Positions 1 through 8,460 of a stretch of 64,000 nt of DNA are shown in pieces. Location of the stretch: the NCBI RefSeq assembly GCF_026385485.1, contig NZ_JANIDX010000003.1, positions 124,001 through 188,000 on the forward strand, given 5' to 3'. The translations under genes were made by a program, and so were the position numbers. The first letter of the stretch is position 1. Every line of letters starts with the position of its first letter. The notes under the pieces are model-generated. The model saw only the letters and a list, made by a program, of their open reading frames with translations. It had not been told where the DNA came from and made no database searches. The stretch comes from Bombella pollinis. Its GTDB lineage: Bacteria; Pseudomonadota; Alphaproteobacteria; Acetobacterales; Acetobacteraceae.

Positions 1-782
1 TTACGCCCCTCAGCAAAAGCATGGACATCATAACCCAGCCCAACACGCGGTAGGAGCGGTGGGGTAGGCTGGTTTTCTTGGCTTTGCATGGCACGTTCAA
101 GCCGCATAAGGTCCTCCGTAACGGTCAGTTTAATATTATCTTCGGCCCCCATAACGATAGCCACAGGGTGGCCTGCTGCCTCTAAAAGTCCGGCATCATC
201 GGTTAAGGCTGTACGGTGGCGGGTATGGAGGGCGTACAATAAAGGAAAGGAGAAGCCCTGCGGGGTTTGCGCACGCCATAGCCCATCACGCGGGACGGTA
301 TCGGTGATGATGCCGTCTTTGACCTTCTTTAACGTATCGCTGACAGGCAGGGCAGGGATAACGCCTTCATGATGCTTTAACGCCTCTAAAACACGGGTAA
401 TGAGGGCCGCTGGCACATAAGGGCGCGCACCATCATGAACAAGCACAATATCAGGGGGCGTGGGCAAAGCAGCCAGAGCCTCCAACCCAGCGCGCACACT
501 ATCATGACGTTCGGCTCCGCCGGGGACGGGGGAAAGAACATCCAGCCCTGCTAGAGCTTGCGGGAGGAGAGGGTCACTGCCTACAGGTTGGAGATAATCA
601 ACATGCGGTAAAAGGGCGAGGGCCGCATGACGAATAACAGGCTGTCCCGCAAGGAGATGGAATTGCTTGCTGATGGCTGCTTGTTCTTCTGTCGCACCAG
701 CGGAGAATCGCCGCCCACGCCCTGCGGCAAGGAGGAGGGCCGCAACGCGCTTGCGTTTGATGGGAGAGGGAGTGGCGTCCAA
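1..782 (-). CDS. ispDF: IspDF: bifunctional MEP cytidylyltransferase / MECDP synthase (3' end outside window)
   Basis: Isoprenoid precursor synthesis by the MEP pathway: the IspD part activates methylerythritol phosphate with CTP and the IspF part closes the 2,4-cyclodiphosphate ring. The N-terminal nucleotide-binding loop AALLLAAGRGRRF and the later VHDGARPYV motif are typical of IspD. After about 245 residues the frame continues without a stop into VGLGYDVHAF, the start of IspF with its metal-binding Asp and His, so this is a fusion; the rest lies beyond base 1. There is no ATG. The reading frame opens after a TAA, and a TTG at 782-780 preceded by AAGGA is the best start. It follows apaG by about 28 bases, so co-transcription is likely. 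Confidence 0.9.
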   Translation of the reverse strand, partial: MDATPSPIKRKRVAALLLAAGRGRRFSAGATEEQAAISKQFHLLAGQPVIRHAALALLPHVDYLQPVGSDPLLPQALAGLDVLSPVPGGAERHDSVRAGLEALAALPTPPDIVLVHDGARPYVPAALITRVLEALKHHEGVIPALPVSDTLKKVKDGIITDTVPRDGLWRAQTPQGFSFPLLYALHTRHRTALTDDAGLLEAAGHPVAIVMGAEDNIKLTVTEDLMRLERAMQSQENQPTPPLLPRVGLGYDVHAFAEGR

Positions 783-809
783 GGAGGCGTCCTTCGCAAA
801 ACCGGGAGG

Positions 810-1286
810 TTAGTGGGTCATGCCGATATGATGGGGGCTGTCTAGGCTAAAAGCTGGCACGGTGACATCAAAGCGATGGCCGCTTGTAGGGGCTATCATG
901 TGATAGATGCCCTCCATAAAACCGCTAGGGGTTTTAAGCTCCGCCCCGGATGTATATTGGTAGCTGTTTTTGGCAGCGATGATGGGTTGCTCCCCCACAA
1001 CGCCCTCGCCATGCACTTGTTCTTGGCTGCCGCGCTCATCGGTGATGGTCCAGCTGCGGGAGAGAAGTTGGATGCTCTCTTGGCCGTTATTTTCTATCAA
1101 AACATGATAGAGCCACACATAGCGATGCTCATCAGGGTCGGAATGTTCATCGACCCAAAAGGGACGAACATTCACCGTGACATCGCCTGTACGGGCAGTA
1201 AAAGCGGGGAGGGAGGTTATAGGCTCTAGCTCAACAGTGTCTGTATCAGCCAAAGAAGCGTCCGTGGGAGAAGATGTATCAGACAT
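810..1286 (-). CDS. apaG: ApaG family protein (DUF525)
   Basis: A 158-residue member of the ApaG family, a fibronectin-like beta-sandwich linked in enterobacteria to cobalt/magnesium homeostasis and diadenosine tetraphosphate metabolism. Its biochemical role here is not established. Visible hallmarks are YVWLYHVLIENNG, the SRSWTITDERG strand, the GEGVVGEQP turn and a C-terminal half containing GFMEGIYHM. The first 25 residues are acidic and low-complexity, longer than in the E. coli protein (about 125 residues). It sits between metZ and ispDF on the same strand, and a strong hairpin separates it from metZ. Confidence 0.9.
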   Translation of the reverse strand: MSDTSSPTDASLADTDTVELEPITSLPAFTARTGDVTVNVRPFWVDEHSDPDEHRYVWLYHVLIENNGQESIQLLSRSWTITDERGSQEQVHGEGVVGEQPIIAAKNSYQYTSGAELKTPSGFMEGIYHMIAPTSGHRFDVTVPAFSLDSPHHIGMTH

Positions 1287-1340
1287 AGGCTCTTACTAGA
1301 CTCATTAAAACAGTTTGTCACGGCTATGAGGGCCGCATCT

Positions 1341-1381
1341 TATAGAAAGGCCGCCCATCATGGGGGAATGATGGACGGCCT
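1341..1381 (-). terminator. Probable rho-independent terminator after metZ
   Basis: A 14-base inverted repeat (one mismatch) at 1348-1381 with a loop of about six bases. On the minus strand it is followed by TTTCTATAA, a short U-rich tail. It lies 44 bases past the metZ stop and before apaG. Confidence 0.7.
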
Positions 1382-1424
1382 AGGGGGTGTGTGGACACAC
1401 CTCCTTATAGCACAAGAAGGGGGG

Positions 1425-2639
1425 TTAGCGTCCAGCCCTTAAAGCAGCTTCTGCCCCACGGCGAATATCTGCGATGAGGTCCTCTGCATCCTCTAAACCA
1501 ACAGAGAAGCGGATAGAACCATCGGTAATGCCAAGGGCATTGCGTTGCTCTTGCGTCAGCTTGCGGTGTGTTGTGGTGGCAGGATGTGTAGCAAGGCTGC
1601 GTGCATCACCAAGATTGTTAGAAATAGCAATGAGTTGAAAGGCATTGAGGCACGCAAAAGCCCCTTTCTTGCCATTTGCAACGGTAAAGGCAATCAGTGT
1701 GCCACCATTGCTCATTTGTGTGTGTGCAAGCTTTGCTTGGGGATGGTCCTTCCGTCCCGGATAGCGCACAGCGGTAATACCGGGAAGGTCGCCTAGCACA
1801 TCAGCAATACGGGCAGCATTGCGGGCCATAGCCTCAACGCGGAGTTGTAAGGTCTCTAGCCCCTTAGAGAGAACCCACGCATTGAAGGGAGAGAGCGTGT
1901 TACCTGTATTGCGAACAAAGGGTTGCAGCGTCTCGGTAATCCATTTTTGGCTCCCTAGAATCGCCCCGCCCATCACACGGCCTTGCCCATCAATATGTTT
2001 GGTGCAGGAATAGATAACGACATCGGCCCCAAGCTCTAACGGTTTTTGGCCGACAGGGGTGGCAAAGACATTATCGACCATAAAGAGCGCACCCGCTTTA
2101 TGAGCAAGCGTGGCAATATGGCGAATATCCAGCACATCCAGCATAGGGTTGGAGGGGGTCTCAATCAGCACAGCCTTGGCAGGGCGGGAGAGGGCTTCCT
2201 CCCACGCTGCGGGGTTGGTGCCGTCAATCATGACGGTCTCAATCCCATAAGAGGGGAGCAAGCTGTCGAGCAGCCAATGGGTGGAGCCAAAGAGCGCGCT
2301 GGAAGCAACAATACGGTCCCCCGCTTTAAGATGGGCGAGCAACGCGCAGGAGACAGCCCCCATGCCGGTGGACGTCGTTTGGCAGGCCTCGGCTCCTTCT
2401 AGCAGGGCGAGACGGTCTTGCAGGGCATCGACCGTGGGATTGCCATAGCGGGAATATTGAAGATGTTGAATCGTGCCTTCAAAAGTAGCCTCGGCTTGCT
2501 CGGCACTATCATACACAAAGCCGGATGTGGGGAAGATGGCATCGGATGTCTCCCCATGTTCGGTACGATGGCGCGCGTCATGCAGCAGGCGAGTACCTGT
2601 GCGACAGGAGGCGAGGAAGGTAGGGTCGGTATAGGGCAT
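1425..2639 (-). CDS. metZ: O-succinylhomoserine sulfhydrylase, MetZ type
   Basis: PLP enzyme of the Cys/Met metabolism family that makes homocysteine from O-succinyl- (or O-acetyl-) homoserine and sulfide in methionine synthesis. Visible landmarks are SRYGNPTVDALQ near the N terminus, the cofactor-stacking region around TGMGAVSCALLAHL, the VDNVFATP segment and the PLP lysine in YSCTKHIDGQG. The product is 404 residues from the ATG at 2639, preceded by GGAGGAACCC. The open frame runs 54 codons further upstream, but that extension crosses a SAM-II riboswitch, so it is leader RNA and not protein. Cystathionine gamma-synthase is the main alternative; the SAM-II leader and RYGNPT context favour MetZ. 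Confidence 0.88.
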   Translation of the reverse strand: MPYTDPTFLASCRTGTRLLHDARHRTEHGETSDAIFPTSGFVYDSAEQAEATFEGTIQHLQYSRYGNPTVDALQDRLALLEGAEACQTTSTGMGAVSCALLAHLKAGDRIVASSALFGSTHWLLDSLLPSYGIETVMIDGTNPAAWEEALSRPAKAVLIETPSNPMLDVLDIRHIATLAHKAGALFMVDNVFATPVGQKPLELGADVVIYSCTKHIDGQGRVMGGAILGSQKWITETLQPFVRNTGNTLSPFNAWVLSKGLETLQLRVEAMARNAARIADVLGDLPGITAVRYPGRKDHPQAKLAHTQMSNGGTLIAFTVANGKKGAFACLNAFQLIAISNNLGDARSLATHPATTTHRKLTQEQRNALGITDGSIRFSVGLEDAEDLIADIRRGAEAALRAGR

Positions 2640-2732
2640 GGGTTCCTCCAGCTGAAGAGGCAGTCGCATCCTAGCGAGCCGCCTTATTAAGATGGAGGCC
2701 GTTGGAAGTCCTGATTCTGCGGGGGAGAAACA

Positions 2733-2791
2733 GGGCCTCTTTAGCGCATATTGTTTAACCTCGCCGCAAGCCGGCCTGTCAAATCGCGAGG
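2733..2791 (-). promoter_or_regulatory. SAM-II riboswitch in the metZ leader
   Basis: Read on the minus strand, the leader holds CTCGCGATTTG, then GGCCGGCTTGC, then GGCGAGGTTAAACAA, then GCGCTAAAGAGGCC. This order matches the SAM-II consensus: a first stem CTCGC/GCGAG around a GATTTG loop, a conserved GGCTTGC segment, TTAAA(C)AA, and GCTAAAGAGG forming the pseudoknot strand (GGCC/GGCC possible). SAM-II RNAs are known to sit before methionine genes in alphaproteobacteria and to repress them when S-adenosylmethionine is abundant. It ends about 94 bases before the metZ ATG. Confidence 0.85.
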
Positions 2792-2880
2792 GTAATGGCA
2801 CTAGCCGTTACATGCTGACTATGCGCTTGGGGTGCGGGGGCGTCAAGCATAACTATTACGAAAAAATATAATGCAGGGGA

Positions 2881-2909
2881 TTGCACAGTTTTGTCCTCCC
2901 CAGTATAAG
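2881..2909 (+). promoter_or_regulatory. Sigma-70 type promoter of tRNA-Gly
   Basis: TTGCAC at 2881-2886 and TATAAG at 2904-2909 are spaced by exactly 17 bases. The tRNA begins 13 bases after the -10 box, so the transcript would start only a few bases before the mature 5' end. Confidence 0.65.
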
Positions 2910-2921
2910 GAGCCTCGTTGA

Positions 2922-2995
2922 GCGGATGTAGTTCAATGGTAGAACGGCAGCTTCCCAAGCTGCATACGGGGGTTCGATTCCCCTCATCCGCTCCA
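2922..2995 (+). tRNA. tRNA-Gly (anticodon CCC)
   Basis: A complete cloverleaf of 74 bases with encoded CCA. Acceptor stem GCGGATG/CATCCGC, D arm containing GTTCAATGGTAGAAC, anticodon stem GCAGC/GCTGC around the loop TTCCCAA (anticodon CCC, reading GGG), and T arm GGGGTTCGATTCCCC. It stands alone, divergent from metZ. Confidence 0.97.
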
Positions 2996-3043
2996 AGATT
3001 TCCTTAAAAGTTGGATGAGATGCGTTGCCCGTTAGGTAGAGCC

Positions 3044-3556
3044 TTACGGGCTGTTGAGCGTGTCTTGATAATGTTGGCCATCAAAGACCCACCGGTCATT
3101 CCCATTGATGAGCAAATCCGCCATGCCATTATGATAACGCCGTGTGATGCGAATGGTGCCATTCACGCTATCGAGCAAGGTCTCCCAGTCATTTCCAGCT
3201 TTACGGTAGATGGAGGTTGTGCATCCAGCCGAGCCGCATAGCCGGTAGGATTGAAGTTGCACAAAGAGAATCGTCTCTTTTTGGCGTGGGGAGAGTCGAG
3301 CTGTCCCTGTAAGGATGATGGGCTGGTCATGATGACGGGCGGCATCATCTAGTAAATCGGCATTAAGAGCGCGTGCTTGCTTGTCGAGCTCTGTACCGAG
3401 GTGGGCGGTGAGTTCTACCGGGGTTGTGCTAGGGGCGCGATACGCATGAGGGGCCGTTTTAGCCATGGCAGGGAGCAGAGATGTGAGTGTGCTTATGGCG
3501 GTGAGGGCCACAACAAGATTAAAGCGACGGAGAGAGCGGTGGTGTAAGCCTATCAT
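3044..3556 (-). CDS. Secreted hypothetical protein with a CGSAGC motif
   Basis: Not assigned to a named family. The protein starts with a Sec-type signal peptide (positive residues, a hydrophobic stretch LVVALTAISTLTSLLP, then AMA-K as likely cleavage site). The mature part is about 135 residues and has two cysteines in CGSAGC, followed by short beta-rich segments ending WVFDGQHY. The spaced cysteines suggest a disulfide and a periplasmic location. The ATG at 3556 has AGGAG seven bases upstream; an ATG two codons earlier is too close to that site. It lies downstream of the dioxygenase gene on the same strand. Confidence 0.7.
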   Translation of the reverse strand: MIGLHHRSLRRFNLVVALTAISTLTSLLPAMAKTAPHAYRAPSTTPVELTAHLGTELDKQARALNADLLDDAARHHDQPIILTGTARLSPRQKETILFVQLQSYRLCGSAGCTTSIYRKAGNDWETLLDSVNGTIRITRRYHNGMADLLINGNDRWVFDGQHYQDTLNSP

Positions 3557-3609
3557 AATCATGCTCCTGTAGTGGCTAAGGCAGGGCGAGAGGGGGGTAT
3601 ATAGGGTGA

Positions 3610-4338
3610 TTATTCGTAACGCAATGTGACGACAAGGACATCACGATAAGCTGGTTTTGTCGGGTCTTCCGGCTCTACAGGGGTAACGCCATGATAAACG
3701 CGATGGTCATTGACGATAGCGGTATCGAGCGGGTCTTTCAAAGTAAAAGAGCCGAGCTGTGTTTCTTTATCTAGGGCATGGATGCTCGTAACGCCCTCGC
3801 GAATATTGATACGGTTGATCATAAACACAAAGACCCAATCTACACCATCGCGATGCATACCCTCTGGTGTTGGTCGGCCCGCTGCATCGGTGGCGGCTTC
3901 GATGCGGAATTGATGAACCTCCACATGCCATGAGGCTGGGCGTGCATGATCTTGGGCCAGTTGATCCGCCACTACTGCACTCGCTTTTAGAATAGCTTGC
4001 AGGGCAGGATGGGCACAAATGGCCTCCTCAATAGGGTTGAACCATCGTTCTACCCCGCCATTGAGGAGGTTATAATCACGGCTCTGATAATGGGGTTGAT
4101 GCTCCTTGCGCGTTATCTGTCCTTTATTGATGGAAAAGGTTCCGTAGCGGCGGCGGCGATAACGCCCATTATCGGCCATGTAGCGGTCCATCCCTAGATG
4201 GTTCCAGCTTGTGGCGAAGCTTTCCCAGTCTCGCAGACCATAGGGCTGTAGCCATGCTTTGGCATCCGCCGCAGGAAGATGTAGGAAGCCCTGCTGATGG
4301 AGCTGCTTTTGCGTGGCGTGGCGTAGGGTGGATGTCAT
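3610..4338 (-). CDS. 2-oxoglutarate/Fe(II) dioxygenase, amino-acid hydroxylase-like (PF10014 type)
   Basis: A 242-residue oxygenase related by motif to the bacterial isoleucine hydroxylase group. The iron triad is visible as His162-x-Asp164 in GMHRDGVDWVFV and His216 in VYHGVTPV; Arg233 in YRDVLVVT is in the right place to bind 2-oxoglutarate. Family members hydroxylate free L-amino acids, but the substrate here cannot be read from the sequence. I use the ATG at 4338; the frame stays open 36 codons further upstream but that stretch has no ribosome site and overlaps a hairpin. It is followed by the secreted hypothetical and preceded by ndh. Confidence 0.82.
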   Translation of the reverse strand: MTSTLRHATQKQLHQQGFLHLPAADAKAWLQPYGLRDWESFATSWNHLGMDRYMADNGRYRRRRYGTFSINKGQITRKEHQPHYQSRDYNLLNGGVERWFNPIEEAICAHPALQAILKASAVVADQLAQDHARPASWHVEVHQFRIEAATDAAGRPTPEGMHRDGVDWVFVFMINRINIREGVTSIHALDKETQLGSFTLKDPLDTAIVNDHRVYHGVTPVEPEDPTKPAYRDVLVVTLRYE

Positions 4339-4431
4339 GGCAAGCGAATCTCTCTCCAACACGGATATGGAGTGTGTGTCGAGGAGTATAGACGGACTAT
4401 AAGGGCTTGTCTGTATCAGGTGGTGCAATTC

Positions 4432-4462
4432 CCCCTCTCGCCTCACAGTAAGGCAAGAGGGG
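4432..4462 (-). terminator. Hairpin after ndh, possible terminator
   Basis: A 12-base inverted repeat CCCCTCTCGCCT/AGGCAAGAGGGG with a 7-base loop. Its single mismatch becomes a G-U pair only on the minus strand, which fits the direction of ndh ending 20 bases earlier. There is no U-tract, so termination may be weak. Confidence 0.45.
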
Positions 4463-4481
4463 AGAGAGCATTGGAGCGGCG

Positions 4482-5738
4482 TTAGTGGCCTTTTGTTTCG
4501 TCCTCTTTGCCGTTGAGGTCTGGATTATTAGGGCGGAGATGCTCTTTAACCGTCAAAGCAAGGGTGCGGACAAGACCACTTAGGCTCATCTGATGTTGAC
4601 GGAAAAGCCCTTCATGAATGAAACGCGCCAGTTTGGCCCCTAGGCCATGGCCACCAAACTCCTTTTTGGAGGGCCACATGCCCCACGCATTATATTGGCC
4701 TAAAGCGACTACAGCCCCGCGATCTGTATAGACAAAGGGTGTAGGGGCCTTCCCCGCGATTTGCCGGGGGATAGCAATACGGCCAACATAGCGTCCTTCT
4801 TGGCGGGCGGCTTGTGCGGTTGGGGCAACGGGGTTGACCTCCATGCGGGCGCAATCCCCAATAGCGAAAATAGCAGGGTCTTTCGTAGTTTGGAGCGTTG
4901 CTGTGACCATGATTTGGCCACTGCGGCTTAGCTCTAGGTCTTTGAGCAAGGATGTCGCTGCGCAGGCTTTAACCCCGGCGGCCCAAATGGGGAAGTTGGA
5001 GTCGATTCGCCGCCCATCTTTGAGGGCGATATAACCGCAACCAACTTCGCTGACCATGCCCTTTGTGATGACCTCAAAGCCTAATGCTTCAAGCTGAGCT
5101 TGGGCTTCCTCAGAGACTTTAGGCGGGAAAGCTGCGAGTAGGCGGTCGCTTGCCTCAATCAAAGTAGGTTTGAGCAATCTACGCCGGGTCTCTGGGCCGA
5201 GGCCGGGTGTGTTATCAATAGCTTGGCAGAGTTCTGCGGCAAGTTGCACGCCTGTTGCCCCCCCGCCTACAATACCTAAATGCACAGGCTCGTTGGTAAG
5301 CTGAGCACGCTCTATGAGAGAGCGGAAACGGTCATGAATAATAGTCGCATCAGCAAGGGAGTTGAGGAACAAGCAATTCTCTTTGGCTCCGGGTGTCCCA
5401 AAGTCATTAGCGCAAGAGCCAAGGGCGACCACTAGCGTATCGTAAGAGAGGGTTTGACCATTCTCTAAGGTCATGGTCCGGTTAGGGCGGTCGATTGTCT
5501 CTAACGTGCTTTGGATGAAGCTAAAGCCAAAGCGTTTCGCAAGCTCATTAAAGGCAAATAAATTGCCTTTCTCGCTGATTGTACCGGATGCGAACTCGTG
5601 TAGAGAGGGCTTCCAAAAATGGACGTTGTTTTTATCAATCAGGGTGATTGTAACATGGGGGTTATGGCTTAGCTGCGTTGCGGCTTCTAGCCCGCCAACA
5701 CCACCTCCAAGAATGACGATATGTTTCTTCGCGGCCAT
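4482..5738 (-). CDS. ndh: Type II NADH dehydrogenase (NDH-2 family)
   Basis: Single-subunit FAD enzyme that passes electrons from NADH to quinone without pumping protons; acetic acid bacteria rely on it alongside their sugar and alcohol dehydrogenases. The FAD fold shows at residues 7-15 (VILGGGVGG), the NADH fold at GIVGGGATGVQLA, and the second FAD motif at IFAIGDCA followed by APTAQAARQEG. The C-terminal part carries the amphipathic membrane-binding region. The product is 418 residues from the ATG at 5738, preceded by GAGGGAACGG; a longer in-frame start upstream has no such site. It is downstream of argJ on the same strand. Confidence 0.88.
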   Translation of the reverse strand: MAAKKHIVILGGGVGGLEAATQLSHNPHVTITLIDKNNVHFWKPSLHEFASGTISEKGNLFAFNELAKRFGFSFIQSTLETIDRPNRTMTLENGQTLSYDTLVVALGSCANDFGTPGAKENCLFLNSLADATIIHDRFRSLIERAQLTNEPVHLGIVGGGATGVQLAAELCQAIDNTPGLGPETRRRLLKPTLIEASDRLLAAFPPKVSEEAQAQLEALGFEVITKGMVSEVGCGYIALKDGRRIDSNFPIWAAGVKACAATSLLKDLELSRSGQIMVTATLQTTKDPAIFAIGDCARMEVNPVAPTAQAARQEGRYVGRIAIPRQIAGKAPTPFVYTDRGAVVALGQYNAWGMWPSKKEFGGHGLGAKLARFIHEGLFRQHQMSLSGLVRTLALTVKEHLRPNNPDLNGKEDETKGH

Positions 5739-5896
5739 GAACCGTTCCCTCGTTTTTGATGCTCTGAGCGCAATTAGGACATGCGCGGTAGTAAAACGTG
5801 TTTTAGTAGCCTTCTCATGCAGGAGATACAAGCCCCGATAGAAGAAGACTGCATGTTTTTAAGGAGGTGTTAAGGTTATAGGGAGGTATGGCTCGC

Positions 5897-7132
5897 CTAA
5901 CTGCGATACGAGCCATTTATATCAATATAGCCGTGGGTTAGGTCGCACGTCCAAATACTCGCAGAGCCTGCACCTAGCCCCATATCCACCGTGATGGTGA
6001 TTTCCTGTTGGCGCATATAGGCCTCTAGGGCTGCGACATCATGCTCTTTAACACCGCCCTTATTCGCAACCCAGTGGTCCCCAAGGGCGATGGAAAGTTT
6101 ATCGCGGTCTGCTGGCTGACCACTTTTACCAACCGCCATGACGATGCGTCCCCAATTGGCATCTTCACCAGCAATGGCCGTTTTCACCAAGGGGGAGTTA
6201 GCAATGGCTAAAGCGATTTTGCGGGCAGATTCATCACTTTCGGCTTCTTGGACATCAACCCGGATGAGCTTTGTCGCCCCTTCGCCATCACGCACCACCA
6301 GCAAAGCAAGCTCGTGTAATAGCTCCTTTAATGCCGTACGGAAGGCAGAGAGTGCGTTATCCTCAAGGGAGGTGATTTTGGCATGTTTGGCCTGCCCTGT
6401 GGCAAAGAGCATGACCATATCTGATGTGGATGTATCGGAATCCACAGTGATGGAATTAAAGCTCGGCCCTACAGCTTCTTCCAATAGGGCTTGTAATATA
6501 GGCTGGGGAAGAGCGGCATCGGTGACGACATAGGCGAGCATAGTCGCCATATCCGGCGCAATCATGCCAGAGCCTTTGGCGATGCCTTGGAGGCAGACCG
6601 TCACATCCCCAATAGCGACCTCACGGCGTGCCGCCTTGGGGAAGGTGTCTGTCGTCATAATAGCGCGTGCAGCGTCTTCCCACCGGTCCTCATGGAGGCC
6701 CTCAATGGCGGCGGGGAGGGCTGCGATAATTTTTTTATAAGGGAGGGTCTCCCCAATTACGCCTGTGGAGGCAAGAAATACGTCTTCCACAGGGCAATCT
6801 AGTAGATGAGCGACCTCACCTGCACATGCTACCACAGCCTCCTCACCAGCACGGCCAGTAAAGACGTTGGCATTGCCAGAATTAACCAGCAAAGCCCGTG
6901 CGTGGGGCGTATGAGCCAGCGCACCCCGGCACCAAGGGATAGGGGCACCGGGGCAGAGATTACGGGTAAACACCCCGGCTGCTGTCGTACCCGGAGCAAA
7001 CTCAACCAACATAAGGTCCGTTCGCCCTTTATAGCGTATATTGGCTTCCACGCCGCTGAGGCGTACCCCCGCAATGGAGGTTAGCTTTGGGAGGGAAAGA
7101 GCCAAGGGGGAGCGCGGGTACGACTGTGCCAT
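5897..7132 (-). CDS. argJ: Bifunctional glutamate N-acetyltransferase / ornithine acetyltransferase
   Basis: Catalyses two steps of the arginine cycle: acetyl transfer from N-acetylornithine to glutamate and, in many species, acetylation of glutamate by acetyl-CoA. The protein (411 residues, normal length) is an Ntn-like enzyme that cuts itself before a threonine; the cleavage motif is visible as KGSGMIAP followed by DMATMLAYVVTDA. Other landmarks are NSGNANVFTG and the C-terminal DLTHGYIDINGSY. It starts three bases after the stop of the PpiC-type foldase gene, so the two are very likely co-transcribed although unrelated in function. Confidence 0.95.
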   Translation of the reverse strand: MAQSYPRSPLALSLPKLTSIAGVRLSGVEANIRYKGRTDLMLVEFAPGTTAAGVFTRNLCPGAPIPWCRGALAHTPHARALLVNSGNANVFTGRAGEEAVVACAGEVAHLLDCPVEDVFLASTGVIGETLPYKKIIAALPAAIEGLHEDRWEDAARAIMTTDTFPKAARREVAIGDVTVCLQGIAKGSGMIAPDMATMLAYVVTDAALPQPILQALLEEAVGPSFNSITVDSDTSTSDMVMLFATGQAKHAKITSLEDNALSAFRTALKELLHELALLVVRDGEGATKLIRVDVQEAESDESARKIALAIANSPLVKTAIAGEDANWGRIVMAVGKSGQPADRDKLSIALGDHWVANKGGVKEHDVAALEAYMRQQEITITVDMGLGAGSASIWTCDLTHGYIDINGSYRS

Positions 7133-7135
7133 AGC

Positions 7136-8125
7136 TTAGTGTGCCGTGTTAGCTGGGGCTGCGGCGGGAGCCGGAGCGGGGGTGGAGGCAGGAGCGGCAG
7201 CCGGAGCGGCTGGGCTGTTGGTGATGGGCTGGCCTTTCGCATCGTAATGAACGATTCGAGCCTGCTTCTCAGCGTCTTCCACAACCTTATGTACTTCCTG
7301 ACGAATCAGGTCGCGGCGGATTTGGTCGCGGACTTGCTCAAAGCTCGGCACAGGGGCTGTGCGTGTCCCTAGAACCTGAATAACATGCCAGCCATATTGA
7401 GTATGAATCGGTTTTTGTGTGATGGTGCCGGACTTCATGGAGAAAGCAGCATTGGAGAAGTCAGGGATCATGTCCCCGCGTTTAAACCAACCAAGGTCGC
7501 CCCCATTTGTGCCACCAGAGGCTTTATCGGTGGAGAGGCGGCTGGCCAGCTTGGCAAAGTCAGCCCCTTTATTGAGTTGGCGAATGACATCCTGCGCTTT
7601 AGCGTCACTATCAACAAGGATGTGACGGGCATGGACCTCTTCTTCAGGCTTTTTGGAGGCATAATGGGTCTGATAATAGTCCTTTAGGGCTTCATCAGTT
7701 AATTTAGGGGCGACTTTCTCTTCCAGATACGCATTTTGGAGGGCGGTGCTAGCGGCAGCATCCATGGCAGCTTTAACGGCAGGCTTGTTCTGTAACCCGT
7801 CTTTCTCAGCTTGTAGCTGGATAGCTTTCTGGTCCACGAGCTGGTTGATAATCAGCGGGATGATAACGCTGGGCTGAAGCTGGCGTGCTTCTGGCGGTAA
7901 GGTCAACGCAGCGCGCTGGACATCGCCAAGGGTAATCTTTTGGTCATTGACGGTAGCAAGAACCAAGTTAGGGTCCGCCGCAGGGGCTGCGGGAGCTGCT
8001 GCATTGGCAGAAGGAGCCGCTGCTGGTGTTGCAGGCTTGGCATCGGCAGCCATAGCGTGCGTTGCCAGAGAAGAAATACCCCCCATAAGGGCTGTGCAGA
8101 GCAGGAGAGAGCGGGAAAGCCGCAT
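7136..8125 (-). CDS. Periplasmic parvulin-type peptidyl-prolyl isomerase (PpiC/SurA-like)
   Basis: Exported foldase of 329 residues. A signal peptide ends near THAMA-AD, followed by an Ala/Pro-rich linker, a helical SurA-N-like segment (residues 60-150), and a rotamase domain with VHARHILVDS, SGGTNGGDLGWF and the closing HTQYGWHVIQVLG. The tail from about residue 300 is again Ala/Pro-rich. The family helps outer-membrane proteins fold in the periplasm. It is first in a minus-strand transcript with argJ and divergent from secA across a 335-base gap. Confidence 0.88.
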   Translation of the reverse strand: MRLSRSLLLCTALMGGISSLATHAMAADAKPATPAAAPSANAAAPAAPAADPNLVLATVNDQKITLGDVQRAALTLPPEARQLQPSVIIPLIINQLVDQKAIQLQAEKDGLQNKPAVKAAMDAAASTALQNAYLEEKVAPKLTDEALKDYYQTHYASKKPEEEVHARHILVDSDAKAQDVIRQLNKGADFAKLASRLSTDKASGGTNGGDLGWFKRGDMIPDFSNAAFSMKSGTITQKPIHTQYGWHVIQVLGTRTAPVPSFEQVRDQIRRDLIRQEVHKVVEDAEKQARIVHYDAKGQPITNSPAAPAAAPASTPAPAPAAAPANTAH

Positions 8126-8460
8126 GAAAAACCTCGTTATCTTGGTTCACTAAAAGTCAGCTTTATTACCATGACAAAGCCCGTTACGCCCTGCAAGGGG
8201 ATGAGAGCGGAAAAACCAAAGTATTTCCTATATTTTATGTCATGTTATGGGCGGGGTGGTGAGCTATCTGCTTCTTTTTATTATGTGTATGGCGTTGTTG
8301 GGCAGGGGGTGGCGTGTAGGGATATAAGGGGGATAGGTAGGCTTTTTCATTGACCATACTAGCAAGGGCCCTTATGTCGGTCCTATATGAAAAGCGTTGT
8401 GACCATCCGTAGCATGTCCTTTTCGGCTTTCAAGGAAAGAGGAAGGGACACTGGCCGCTG
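8126..8460. other. Divergent intergenic region between the foldase gene and secA
   Basis: 335 bases with no credible gene. It must hold promoters for both directions. A TTGACC at 8350-8355 could serve as the -35 box for secA, but the matching -10 is poor. A T-rich stretch lies around 8218-8240. I see no riboswitch or strong hairpin. Confidence 0.5.

Noticed and set aside
581..799. 72-codon open frame on the minus strand overlapping the ispDF start
   Set aside because: It lies in another frame of ispDF, which has clear family motifs.
2640..2801. 54-codon N-terminal extension of MetZ
   Set aside because: It overlaps a SAM-II riboswitch and lacks family similarity; the ATG at 2639 has a strong ribosome site.
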